From NCBI GenBank assembly GCA_036346375.1, contig CM070503.1, forward strand, positions 1,178,001 to 1,242,000: a stretch of 64,000 nucleotides of DNA. Direction: 5' to 3'. Source of the stretch: Guadua angustifolia. Taxonomy: Eukaryota > Streptophyta > Magnoliopsida > Poales > Poaceae. The position numbers were made by a program, and so were the translations under genes. This document shows, one piece after another, positions 53,436 through 64,000 of the stretch. The notes beneath the pieces were generated by a model, which did not search any database, was not told the origin of the DNA, and saw nothing but the letters and a program-made list of their open reading frames with translations. Positions within the stretch are counted from its first letter, which is position 1, and each line of letters opens with the position of its first letter.

Positions 53436-55817
53436 TCACAACTTCCTCAAGTTGAGATTGTTCTTGAACTCTTCCAGCTTTTGATGTGTTAATGCCTTGG
53501 TAAAACCATCTGCTACTTGATCTCCTGTAGATATGAATCGAACTTCCAATCTCTTCTGTAGAACTCTATCCCTGACAAAATGATAATCAACTTCTATGTG
53601 TTTCGTTCTGGCATGAAACACAAGATTTGAAGAAAGATACTTTGCCCCCATATTATCACACCATAATTTAGCACTTCTAGGACATGGTATTTTCAACTCA
53701 TCTAGCAGAGTTTGAATCCACATTACTTCAGTTGTAGTATTTGCCATTGCTTTGTATTCGCCTCGATCTTGGACTCGGATATTTGTTGGTTGTTTTCTGA
53801 CACTCCATGAGACAAGGTTTGATCCAAGAAAAACAGCAAAGCCACCGGTTGATTTTCTGTCATCTGAGCATCCAGCCCAATCTGCATCAGAGAATGCACT
53901 GATTAGTAGAGAGGACGACTTCTGAATTTTTAAACAAATATTCGAAGTGAACTTGACATATCTTAGAATTCTTTTAATAGCTGTCAAATGCTGAGTTGTG
54001 GGAGCATGCAGATATTGGCATACCTTGTTAACTGCAAAAGAGATATCAGGTCGTGTCAAAGTCAAATATTGTAAGCCTCCTACTAGACTTCTGTACTTTG
54101 TTGCATCCTCTGGTCCAAGTGCATAACCACTATATCTTGAGAGCTTTTCACCGGTAGATAGAGGAGTAATCACCGGCTTGCGCTCATCATTCTGCCTTTT
54201 TAATAAATCATTTGCATATTTTTCCCGAGACAGAGTATTCCTTCATCGCCTTCTTAACCTCTATCCCTAGAAAGAAATGTAGAACTCCTAGATCCTTTAA
54301 GGCAAACCCGCCTTAAGATCGCCAATAATCTTTATTCTTGCCTCTGTGAAGAGCTAGTCACAATTATGTCATCAACATATACAAGTACAAAAATTGTGAC
54401 AGAACCCTTCATAAAGAAAAATAGAGATGTATCTGCCTTGGAAGCATGAAACCCAAGGGACAATAATTTTTCACTGAGTCGAGAATAACAAAGCTCGTGG
54501 TACTTGTTTCAGTCCATACAACGCTTTGTCCAACTTACACACATGTTGTGGCTTAGACAAATCCTCATACCTGGAGGTTGTTTCATGTACACTTCTTCCT
54601 CAAGAACACCATGAAGAAACGCGTTCTAAACATCCAATTGGCGAAGATACCATCCTCTGGACACAAAGAATGGATAAAACAAGTCGATAGTGACGACCTT
54701 AACTCTTTGGATGAACGTATCTTCATAATCAATACCATACCTTTGCTTAAAACCTTTCGCCACTAACCTTGCTTTATACCGCAATTGACCCATTTGCTTT
54801 ACGCTTGATCTTGAACACCCATTTGCAATCAATAATATTTCTCCTTCATCCGGTGGAACAAGATGCGGTACTATTTTTCATAAGAGCCATATACTCACCG
54901 TCCATTGCGCTTTCCATCGTGTATCGGCGAGGGCCTCTTGTACAATGCTTGGCTCTGTGCAGCGGCCAAACACCCATCTTGATCTTGTGCCATTGAGTAC
55001 ACCTTTGGTTTACTGGATCCCATGTTTGAAGCCGCGACGGTGCGGTTGATGTGAATTAGCAACAATACTCGGTGCGCTTGTGGCGATCGGAAGCTCATCT
55101 GTCGCAGAGAATTCAGCAAGATCATCATTGTGTTCCCCGGTGGCTCGACGGTGGGCATTTGAGAAGCGCCACCACAACCGAGCTCGTGGCCTCCACGGCT
55201 GCAGACGGCGACAACACGATCGCCCATGCATGCGGTAGGACGGTGACGGAAGGAGAGGCACAAAGGCGCGCCAAGATCGCCAGAGCAGAGTCTGACGATC
55301 GACGCGCGATCCGAAGGCAATCAACAGACACCGATTCGAGCTCGGTGGGTGTATTTGACGGAGAACATCCTCGAAAATGCGCCAGAGGAGAGCTGCAGAA
55401 TCCCGCATGGGAACATGATTGGAAACCAAAATTTTTGCACAACCACCCGCTCGGTGTGGGATTAGTTGAACAATAATCAACATTGGCATCGAGAAACACA
55501 CCCTAGGTAATGAATCGAAAGAAGATGTTCAGATCTAAACCGAGTGCCGCATTGGGATGCAATTCAGTAAAGGGAAACACACTTTCATCAAAGATAACAT
55601 CACATGAGATATATATGCGACCATCCGCAACGTCGAGACACTTGAACCCCTTATGCATGTTGCTATAGCCAAGAAATACGCATCTTTTGGATCTGAATTG
55701 AAGTTTATGTGAGGTATAGGGGCGGACGTAGGGCCAGCAGGCACACCCAAAAATCCGAAGACTAGGATAATCAGGCTTATGACCAAGAAGACGAAAAAGA
55801 GGGGTGTGGAAGTCACG
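53436..55817 (-). pseudogene. Copia pol, minus strand, decayed and 5'-truncated by a Gypsy LTR
   Basis: Right to left: DFHTPLFRLLGHKPDYPSLR and KRCVFLGYSNMHKGFKCLD (integrase end, 55,817-55,540), a decayed variable linker (55,500-55,000), reverse transcriptase pieces such as LRYKARLVAKGFKQRYGIDY (near 54,770), then an open RT-RNase H stretch with YRSLVGGLQYLTLTRPDISF, DADWAGCSDDRKSTGG and HIEVDYHFVRDRVLQ ending at 53,436. Multiple frameshifts lie between. The Gypsy LTR begins at 55,818 inside this ORF. Confidence 0.8.
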
Positions 55818-56632
55818 TGACTAGGGGTCTAGTTGGTGGGCCAAATTTACCAGCCCATGAAGATGGACCGAGCCCACCGGACAAAAGAGAGGGAGTTCCA
55901 GAAGGAGCCGGACGGGTGCAGAGAAAGCAGAGCGGAACTGGGCGCGCCAGGCAGTGGGTAGCAGTGCGCCTCACGAGCGGCGCCTCTTCTCTGGTAATCT
56001 TGTGTTTTGTCAGACGCTACAAGACGGTCTTCCCTGCCATCTCCAGTGGCTTTCGCAGCTCTGTCGACCTGATGCACCCAGCAACCCCCCTGTCGTGCCC
56101 AGGGGGTGTCCCGTCCGGTGTATATAGAGAGAGAACCCTGTACAGAGAGAGGAGAGGTCCCTTGTAACCAAGAACTTCGATACACTCACAGCAACAACGA
56201 GAGCAGACTAGGGTATTATCTCCATTGGAGAGCCCGAACCTGGTGTAAGTTCACCTTCATTAGTTATGGTTTTGGTGTTAATGAAAAATCTAATATTGAG
56301 TTTATCCATTAATGCGATATTGTTATTAATGACAAATCCTATATCGAGACTAACTTGTTTATTTAGAATATCTTTGATTAGTCTTATCGCATTAAAAAAT
56401 GGATATACCAAGGTATGTGTGCATTCATTCTAGTATTAGTTGCATACTTTGGATTCAAGTTAAAGTATGAATGTCCCCATTATATTAACCACAAAATGTG
56501 CATCATGTTTTCCAATCCATATATTACATGGATGCACATATTTAGGGGGAGTTCACACTCTAACTTGAAGAGTCAATTTAAATGATAATTTAAATTGAGT
56601 TCATTTGTCTTGTTAATCGTTAAAGAACACTT

Positions 56633-58205
56633 CATCATGTGTTGATGGTGTTTTGTGATTAATTAAGGACAAATGGATAGTTCTTAAGTATAATTAAGCA
56701 TGTGTTGCATTATTATACTTAAGACACATTTACAATCATTTCAATTGATTTAGGTTGTGCTCAATTGATCTAAAGGCATCCATTATGTGTTAATGGAGTG
56801 CAAGAGATAATTGAGACAACCATGCATCTTGGACTAACTATTTGTATGAGTTGTGTTTAAGTTAGGTCCAAAGATGGATGAGATGATGAGAACGGGACAA
56901 AGACGGCATCATGAGTTGATGGGCGTCAAGAGAAGATCCCGAAGTCAAAGAAGAGGAGTTGAGCGATATCCCGGGGGAGCAAATGTGCGAAGATCATAAA
57001 GACCCCAAAGGGGATTGCTTAAGTGCGACGGCGAAGGTATAACTAGATAGGCTAAGGACTTTTGTAGTCTTTGAGTCTAGATCTTTTATCGCCGTACTAT
57101 TAAGAGGGGTTGCCTCTTTGCTTGAGCTTCATCATGTGTTGGTGATCTCAATCCGCGTTCACTCAAGCTCAACCAATTTTGATTTGGTTTTTGCATGAAG
57201 TTTAACCATTTGGCATGTGTTGCGAATGGGTTAAAAGTTATGCTTGGTTGTTTGGTTTATGCTCCGATTTGCATGTGTTGCAAAGAGGAAGAGCATTTGC
57301 ATGTGGTTTTCGCATAAAGCTTTGATTTGCATGTGTTGCAAATGGGATAAGCCAATGCGTTAGCTTTTGCGTGAAGTTCACTTTTGCATGTGTTGCATTA
57401 GTTGAAGCTTCATGCTTTGGTTTCGCAAAACAATCTTTCTAAAACCGTGTGGTTGCTTGGAGCTAAGTTTTGCATGTGTTGCAAAAGGAGAGAGCTCAAG
57501 CATGAGTTAATGTTGTGTGTTTGTTGGAGCTAGAGGCTTGCATGTGTTGCAAGTGGAGAGCTCATTCGGTTGATTTGGTTTTCAGTGTTGCATGGAACGA
57601 GAGTATTGCATGTGTTGCAATTAGAGAGTTCATGCACTTTGATTTAGTGTTGCTTGGAGCTAGACTTTTGCATGTGTTGCAAAGAGTAATGCTCAAGCAT
57701 GAAATGATGTTTATCGTGTTATTTGCAAAGTCGTTGTGCGAATAAACTGAGGTTTATGAGTCCGGAATCCCGAGAGCATGTGAGTGGGGCTTGCAACGGG
57801 TGTTGGCAAGTTGACCGGGTCTTGTGTTGACCTTCACATGGCTAGGGGGATTAATCTCATAAACTCGAGTTTGATTTGCTTAAATACGTTTTGCAAATAG
57901 ATCTTGAGTTGGATTTTGGTGAAATGTGTTTTCGCCATTTGGAGTTGGTTAAGCTGTGCAAATGTGTTTTGCAAATTAGCCTTGAAGTTATGTGTTTCAA
58001 TCCTAGAGCATGTGTTGGCATTTGCAAATGTGTTTTGCAAAGTGTCGGGGTCATGTGTTGATCCTTACATGGCTAGAGGGTTGATTGCATAAGTTCGGTG
58101 TTGACTTGCGAAATGTGTTTTCGCGTATTTGGTTGCGATTCTTTAAGCATGAGCTAAAGTGGTGCAAATGTGTTGTGCACGTGTATATGATCATGTGTTG
58201 ATCAT
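56633..58205. repeat. Constant-loop (ATGTGTT) hairpins in LTR 2
   Basis: The same series as in LTR 1. Clear cases: 56,633-56,647 (CATC/GATG), 56,779-56,797 (TCCATT/AATGGA), 57,268-57,284, 57,325-57,343 (ATTTGC/GCAAAT), 58,108-58,124 (GCGAA/TTCGC) and 58,187-58,205 (ATGATC/GATCAT). Confidence 0.85.
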
Positions 58206-58249
58206 CCTTATGGCTCAAAGAATAAAGTTGGATTTTGGAGAAATGGATT

Positions 58250-58570
58250 TTGAGTTGAAATTCCTGAATTTCTCCTGCAGTCGGCACTACCGCAGGGCAT
58301 GGGCGGTAGTACTTAGAAGTCTTGACTACTCGGGCCTAAGCTCATGTAGGTATTTTCCAGAGCGGTGTTTTTCTGTGCGTTGGGTCCCAAGACTACCGCT
58401 AGGTTGGAGCGGTAGTACATAAAGTCGGTACTACTGAAGCCCTCGAGAAGCGGTAGTAATCGGCCGATGACCGTTAGCCAATCAGTTGAGACTCTGGCGG
58501 TACTACAAGCCTTAGAGGCGGTAGTACCAAAAGGCTGATTTCGCCCATTTTACCCCCAAACGGCTAGTTT
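58250..58570 (+). promoter_or_regulatory. GGCGGTAGTACC-rich palindromic module before the LTR 2 TATA box
   Basis: Repeated GGTAGTAC / GTACTACC words in both directions occupy the place where LTR 1 has GGTCGGACCGG words. Flanks are conserved between the two LTRs (CCCAAACGGCTAGTTT on the right). Confidence 0.7.
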
Positions 58571-58582
58571 TCTTGTGGGGGG

Positions 58583-58591
58583 CTATAAATA
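58583..58591 (+). promoter_or_regulatory. TATA box of Sirevirus-like LTR 2
   Basis: CTATAAATA followed by CCCCCTTTGGGGG, matching 31,428-31,436 of LTR 1. Confidence 0.8.
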
Positions 58592-58809
58592 CCCCCTTTG
58601 GGGGCTTGGGGCAGTGGTTGTTGATGTTGGTGCTGTGTATGGGTGTTTGGTGCATGTGTTGCTCCTTCCCATTTGATTCTTGAGCTAAGTGTGAGCACTA
58701 ATTGCATGTGTTGCAATTAGGAGTGGTTTGAGAGCCTCTTGTGCATGTGTTGCACTTGAGGGAGGCCTTGGTGCATGTGTTGCACAAGGTGATCACCGGG
58801 AGTGCATTC

Positions 58810-59757
58810 TGTCGGCGTTTCGAGAACCGGCAAGTAAAATTTGTAAGTCTAGAGGGGCCGCGCGTTTCCGCTCCTTGAATGGTTAGACCCCCAAAAGAGA
58901 GAGAGGAGGGTCCAGGATATATACTGGTTCGGGCTGAATGTCCCTACTCCAGTTCGTGCGATGGTGCGTGTTTGTATTGATGCTGATGAACCCGCCGGAT
59001 TACAAGCGAGGGCTACGCGGGCGCCTCGTATACGGAGGTGGGCAAGAGAGCACTGAGCGCGGAGGGCTCGGAGCTTGGGGTGTGTGGACGTTCGTCTGCT
59101 CTAGTGCGCTCTGCCTGTATGTCTGCCTTAGTGTGCCCTCCCTCCCCGTGTTGGAGGGCCGAACCTCCCCTTATATAGCCGGAGAAGTCGGTTACATAGA
59201 GTGTGTTAAAGGAAAAAGAACGGGGCTCCCCACGCCTGGGGGTCTGGCTTTCCGCCTCGGCGTCTGGTCTCGGACTTGACCTCTGACGGATAGTGGTTGG
59301 CCCTGCGTCGGGTTGGTGAGGCCACTGAGCGAGAGCGCGGTCCGCTCCTTCGGGAAGCTGCGCACCTGCTCTCTGTGGCCTGTTAGGTGCTGACGTCGGG
59401 GTGTCAGCCTTCGGGAATTGCCTAGGGAAGGCGCGCGGCCTCCCCTCTCTGTTTGGTCATAGTGAAGCGCCGCATCAGCTGGGTTGGTGGCCGGGTCTGG
59501 CGCCGACTTCTGATGATTTGATGTTGGCTTGTTGACGAAGAGGGTTCGAGTTTGATTGAGGCTCTAGGTCCGTCCGACCCGCCGGTCGGAGCATCCGAGC
59601 TGCTTTCGCCGCAGCCCGTGGGTAGCCCGTCCTGTCGCGCTTGTTCGGACCTTTCCCTGGGGTCGGGTTGTCCGGAGACCTTGGGCCCCGGTTTCGAACC
59701 TGATGCCCCCATACGCTTTCTGGGCATTGGGGATACCTGTGTGCCGGGTATCCGTCA
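58810..59757 (+). mobile_element. Gypsy-type solo LTR nested in solo LTR 2, TSD CATTC
   Basis: TGTCGGCGTTTCGAGAACCGG to GGGTATCCGTCA, flanked by CATTC (58,805-58,809 and 59,758-59,762); LTR 1 shows the empty site. Length 948 bp, TATA-like TTATATAGCC at 59,171. Open frames of up to 113 codons inside are unremarkable. Related in layout to 41,231-41,694. Confidence 0.92.
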
Positions 59758-60489
59758 CATTCGTTGTGCTCGGTGAAGTTCGAGTGAAGGAGCGGCTTGT
59801 TACTCTTGGAGGTTGCCGACTCCTAGACGGCGTAGGCGTCGTGCGCGGGAGCTCTCAAGGTGTGAGAAGCCCCGGCAAAGTTTGTGAAGGTTCGGGTTGA
59901 GCCTCTGCAAGCGTGAAAAACCACGACTAGTGGAAAGAGGCGGTGCTCGGCGGGGCCGGTCCGAGTGGTCGGGCTTGCCTCAACGTGGACTAGGGGAGAC
60001 CGGCAAGTCTCCGAACACCACGGAAAAATATCGGTTGTCTCTTTTACTTTCAAGTATTTACATTTATTGTATATTCATCAATTGCTTGATTGTAATTAGA
60101 ATTGCTTAGTATTAATTGATTGTTCAATTTAGCAATTCTAGTGTAGAGACATAATTTAGTTAGTGCACTTAGTGAGCCTAGTTGATTTAGGCTTTAATTG
60201 TCAAAACCAAGTTTATCGCTTTCGCATATAAATTGATTAGGTTTTGACATAGGGGTTGATTAGAGCAAATTGAATTAGTGAGCGATCAAATTTTATAAAC
60301 GCCTATTCACCCCCCCTCTAGGCGCATCCTCGACCCTACACCTGGGTAAAAAACCTCCGAGTGTTCTGCTTTACCATCGAGCCAAGATCTTCCACCTTCC
60401 CCCACTCCCTCTTCTTCATTGTCGGTAATAACCATCGACAGTTGGCGCGCCAGGTAGGGGCTCGCGTGAAGATCACCCTCTTGAACCCG

Positions 60490-62205
60490 ATGGCACCTCT
60501 CAACGAAATCACCATCTCTTTCGCTCCCAGCCAGACTTTCCACTTCGGGAGCCTCGACTTCATCGCCGACAGCTTCGGCAAGCTGGCCCTCTCGCCAGAG
60601 CTTCAGGCCGGGTCGAGGGGCACCATGGCGGTTCGTGCCCAAGAAGCCTTCCGCGGAGTTTTCGCGATTGAAGACGACCGGATCGACACCTGCACCAAAG
60701 AAGATGCGGCAGACACCTGGCGAGGCGGATCGCCAACGCCGCCTTGTGAGAAAAACGTGCCAAGTCCCTCCAAAGATCGGGGCGCAACGTCAACGAAGAG
60801 TTCCTGCAGCGAAGAGGGGAGATCAGTTGATCTTTCACACGCCGCAGCAAAACATCGTCGCCTCCAAAACGCTGCTCGACACCCTTGGGCCGATCTCGGT
60901 CCAGACAGCCCTCGCAGCCCCGATCGTGGCTCAAGTGAAAGCCATGGTGACGGCGGCGGCGGTCCAACAAAACCAAGAAGCGCCCGTGGAGAAGACACAC
61001 TCCCGTATCCGCGGCTACTCGAATAACAGATGGTCGGATCGCGCGAAAGCCGACCAGGCGATCGGTGGAGCTCCGTCGCGGCAAAGACGCCCGCCGAAGC
61101 CTCCACCGAGATCTCCGCGTCGATCTCACCGCAAGACGCCGCGATCGGGCGGAAGCCGAGAGGCGCCGGCGTGAGGACGAGTACGAGCGCTTCGGCATTG
61201 GTTGTGACGGCCGCGTCGATCGCGGAGGCCGGCGCGAGGATCACGCCGACCGCGGGAGCCACGGTCGCCGGGCCGAGAGTGACAACGGGAACCCCCGGGA
61301 TAGGACCCCCTCGTGCCGGTCGCCTCGGTGGCGCAGCTGTGGGCCTATTGATGGGGTTCGCGCTTTCACGCCCCGGCTTCGCCGAGTGGTGTGGCCCGAG
61401 GGCTTCAATCCTAGGGGCATCGCTAAGTTCGACGGCGAGAGAGACCCCGAGGCGTGGCTGCAGGTATACGCCCTCGCTGTCAAAGCAGCGGGGGGCGACC
61501 AGAACGTGATGGCTAATTACCTGTCGATCACGCTCGCCCCATCGGTACAAGCTTGGCTCACGGGACTCCCAGCGGGTTCCATAGATTCCTGGGGTGATCT
61601 TTGTGAGCAGTTTATCTCAAACTTCCAGGGCACTTTCGAAAGACCTAGGACGGCATGGGACTGTGACGGCTTCACGGAAGAAGAGTGAGTCTCTGCGAGA
61701 GTTTATCCGGCGTTTCATGCAGAAGAAGAATACTGTTCGCGATGTTTCCGAGGCGGTCGTTATAGCCGCCTTCCAGAAGGGGGTCAGCGACCCCGACTTA
61801 ATCAAGAAAATGTCTCGAAGGCCGCCGACTACCGTCAGGGAGATGTTCGCTTTGGCTGATCGCTACGCCACTGCCTCGGACGCCCTGGCGGAGCGCCAGG
61901 AAGACCGCCCGCGGCAGAAGGACAAGAAGGACCACGCCGAGTCCTCCAAACCGAAGGACAGGAAGCGCGGACCGGGAGAGCTGGTCGCGGCGGCCGAGCG
62001 CGCTCGTCCGCGAGGCCCGCGAGGTGGCGGCTACGACGAAGTAATGGACGCCATATGTCCTTTCCACCCCCAGGGGAGGCACGCGGCCAAGGACTGTTAC
62101 ACCCTAAAGAGGTTTGCCCGAGAGAGTCAGAATAAAGCGAACAAGGGCAAAGGCGAGGCGAGAAGAAGCAAGACCCGCCGGGGAGGATGGGGCGACTACC
62201 AGTGA
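60490..62205 (+). pseudogene. Gypsy gag, several frameshifts
   Basis: Starts MAPLNEITISFAPSQTFHFG. After frame changes near 60,850 and 61,060 the reading continues DLTARRRDRAEAERRRRE, then FNPRGIAKFDGERDPEAWLQ and SITLAPSVQAWLTGLP, the Retrotrans_gag core, shifts again near 61,660, and runs through SLREFIRRFMQKKNTVRDVS to a zinc-knuckle-like CPFHPQGRHAAKDC. The layout is that of grass RIRE2-like Gypsy elements. Confidence 0.8.
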
Positions 62206-62339
62206 CCGGCGTGAACTCAACTACATATTTGGGGTTCGGCGGCATCTGAGTCAAGCGGAAGCAAAAGCTTACCGCTCGGGAGATCAATGCGATAACGCCG
62301 CCCACGCCCCGATACCTGAGGTGGTCTGAGATCCCGATC

Positions 62340-64000
62340 ACGTTTGATCGTTCGGATCACCCCGACTGCGTTCCCTTCCCGGGAAGGTATCCCCTCGTCC
62401 TGGACCCCGTCATACGCGGCGTCAGGCTTAAGAGGGTACTGGTTGACGGGGGGAGCGGGCTCAACGTCCTTTTCTCCAAGACCTTTGATGATATGAAAAT
62501 TCCGCGCTCCGAGCTAAAGTGGGGATCGTCACCGTTCCACGGGGTCATCCCGGGGACGTCGACAATGCCGCTTGGGCAAATCACGCTCCCGGTAACGTTC
62601 GGAGCCAAGGAGAACTACCGGACGGAGTACCTAAACTTCGAGGTGGCTGATTTCGAGACGGCATACCATGCCATCTTGGGAAAGCCGGGGCTGACCAGGT
62701 TCATGGCTGTCCCTCACTATGCGTACCTCGCTCTCAAGATGCCGGGTCCAAACGGCGTCATCACCATACGGGGGGACGTCAAGCAATCCTTCGCGTGCGA
62801 CAGGGAGAGCTGCGACCTGGCCGAGGCACTGGTGGTTTCGGCTGAGGCCGAGATGATCAAGCAAGCGGCAGCCCTCTCACGAGGCGAAGACGATGTTCCG
62901 ACCGCGAAGCAAACCAAGTCCGGCATGAAGCCCGACGAGGGAGTCAAGCGTGTGATCCTCTACCTGTCCAACTCGGCGCAGGCCGCCCTGATTGGGACTA
63001 GGCTCGACCCCAAATAGGAAGAGGCGCTCGTCACTTTTCTTCGGGCAAACCGGGACATCTTCGCGTGGAAACCGTCCGATATGCCCGGTGTCCCTAGGGA
63101 AGTGATCGAGCACTCACTCAATGTGGATAGTAAAGCTAAGCACATCAGCGGCGGCTTAGGAGGTTTATAAGATCGCGCGATGCCATCGAGAGAGAGATCA
63201 CCAAGCTTCGCGCTAAGTTCATAAAAAAGTTTATCATCCCGATCGGTTAGCAAATCCGGTCCTTGCGCAAGAAAAATAAAAGTTGGCGCATGTGTGTTGA
63301 CTACACAGATCTCAACAAGGCGTGCCCAAAGGACCCCTTTGGTTTACCCGCATAGACCGTGGTAGACTCCACCACGGATGTGAACTCTGAGTTTCTTGGG
63401 CGCGTGCTCGGGGTATCACCGTCCGGTTGAAGGAGGAAGAGCGCATCAAGACATCCTTCATCACACCGTCGGCGCCAGATTGCTATGTCACGATGCCATT
63501 TGGGTTGAAAAAGCAATGGCGCGACTTACCTGTAACGCTATTCGGCGGTGCTTTCACACCCAACTTCGGACGCGAACGTGGAAGCATACGTGAAGCGATG
63601 TCGTGGTCAAGACCCGAGTGAAAGAAGACCTCACCGCCGACCTAGCCGAGACATTCGAGAGCTTGCGAACCTTCCGGATGAGGCTTAACCCGGAAAAGTG
63701 CGTCTTCGGGGCTCCCTCAGGGAAACTGCTCGGGTTCATCATATCACACCGTGGCATTGAAGCAAATCCTGAGAAAATCAACACCATCCTCAAGATGAAG
63801 CCGCCGACTTGCCAAAAAGACGTCCAAAAGCTCACGGGATGTATGGTGGCACTCGGCCGGTTCATCTCCCGCTTGGGCAGTCGGGGAATGCCGTTCTTCA
63901 AACTCTTGAAGAAGCAAGACAACTTTCAGTGGACCCCTGAAGCGCAACAAGCCTTCGAAGACCTAAAGTCGCTCCTGACCACGCCTCCGATTCTGGTCGC
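62340..64000 (+). pseudogene. Gypsy protease and reverse transcriptase, decayed, runs off the window
   Basis: Aspartic protease region: VLVDGGSGLNVLFSKTFDDM, then ILGKPGLTRFMAVPHYAYL, open to a stop at 63,017. The RT follows with stops and shifts: RDIFAWKPSDMPGVPRE, VDYTDLNKACPKDPF, CYVTMPFGLK, and a YVDD-type region near 63,583-63,610 that is one base out of frame. The final part has FRMRLNPEKCVFG-like residues and continues past 64,000. It is inactive as it stands. Confidence 0.8.

Larger units (their letters stand above)
56244..60340 (+). mobile_element. Sirevirus-like solo LTR 2, TSD CCTGG, carrying a nested solo LTR
   Basis: Starts TGTAAGTTCACC and ends CTCGACCCTACA, flanked by CCTGG (56,239-56,243 and 60,341-60,345). 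Homologous to 28,891-32,227 along its length except for the promoter-proximal module (about 58,250-58,570) and the insertion at 58,810-59,757. No coding sequence. Confidence 0.92.
55818..60440 (+). mobile_element. 5' LTR of a Gypsy element, split by a solo LTR
   Basis: Starts TGACTAGGGG and ends ACCATCGACA before GTTGGCGCGCCAGGTAGGGG, a primer-binding-site-like sequence common in grass Gypsy elements. Without the insertion at 56,244-60,340 it is about 520 bp. A TATA box TATATAG is at 56,121-56,127. The probable target duplication TCACG (55,813-55,817) cannot be confirmed because the 3' end is outside the window. Confidence 0.75.

Noticed and set aside
55010..55501. Overlapping open frames of 124-163 codons on both strands
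   Set aside because: They lie in the decayed variable linker between integrase and reverse transcriptase of a minus-strand Copia element.
58938..59279. 113-codon plus-strand open frame
   Set aside because: It lies wholly inside a solo LTR with defined target duplications and has no domain.
60560..61550. Long minus-strand open frames (212 and 315 codons)
   Set aside because: Antisense shadows of the GC-rich Gypsy gag; the plus strand carries the recognisable gag motifs.

Overview
The window looks like a stretch of grass (Poaceae) nuclear chromosome, most likely from rice or a close relative. I infer this from the DUF6598 gene, the ribosome-inactivating-protein (RIP) genes with plant introns, Stowaway, hAT and CACTA elements, and Copia/Sirevirus and Gypsy LTR retrotransposons nested in one another. 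Everything here is read by eye from the sequence; no database search was possible.

Layout. 0-7.4 kb: a T-rich leader-like segment, a block (A) holding the tail of a DUF6598 gene plus a Copia LTR, a scrambled second copy of the leader, then a three-exon RIP gene (RIP1) running straight into a multi-exon Ulp1/C48-protease-like gene that has lost its catalytic Cys and contains tandemly duplicated 66-bp exons. 7.4-12.1 kb: a repeat and a long Gypsy-type LTR interrupted by a CACTA end. 12.1-20.9 kb: CACTA-associated sequence with exon-like host-gene pieces on the minus strand and a 3.2-kb array of 172-bp repeats in alternating A/B form. 21.3-26.8 kb: a second RIP gene (RIP2) whose first intron carries a 1,835-bp Copia derivative with LTR arms in INVERTED orientation, then block B, in which a DUF6598 promoter is fused directly to a DUF6598 3' region.

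26.8-35.6 kb: a Gypsy-type ORF (Transposase_28-like) split by an 8.2-kb solo LTR, itself split by a 3.3-kb Sirevirus-like solo LTR. 36.3-41.7 kb: a broken Copia pol, a frameshifted transposon ORF and LTR pieces. 42.6-45.5 kb: the one complete DUF6598 gene (three exons), followed by block C and a 5'-truncated minus-strand Copia element. 50-56 kb: a LINE scrap, a Stowaway MITE, an ABCC-transporter pseudogene and another broken Copia element. 55.8-64 kb: a Gypsy element whose 5' LTR holds a second Sirevirus-like solo LTR, which holds a third solo LTR; the decayed gag-pol runs off the right edge.

How the parts relate. Blocks A, B and C are paralogous segments, and RIP1 and RIP2 are near-identical duplicates beside A and B, so this looks like a small RIP/DUF6598 cluster expanded by segmental duplication and shuffled by transposons. 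Only RIP1, RIP2 and the DUF6598 gene keep plausibly intact reading frames. The most unusual signals are the inverted-LTR element that carries a copy of the DUF6598 intron, the RIP-Ulp1 fusion point inside a duplicated exon, and a family of hairpins in the Sirevirus-like LTRs that share the loop ATGTGTT while their stems vary with complementary changes.
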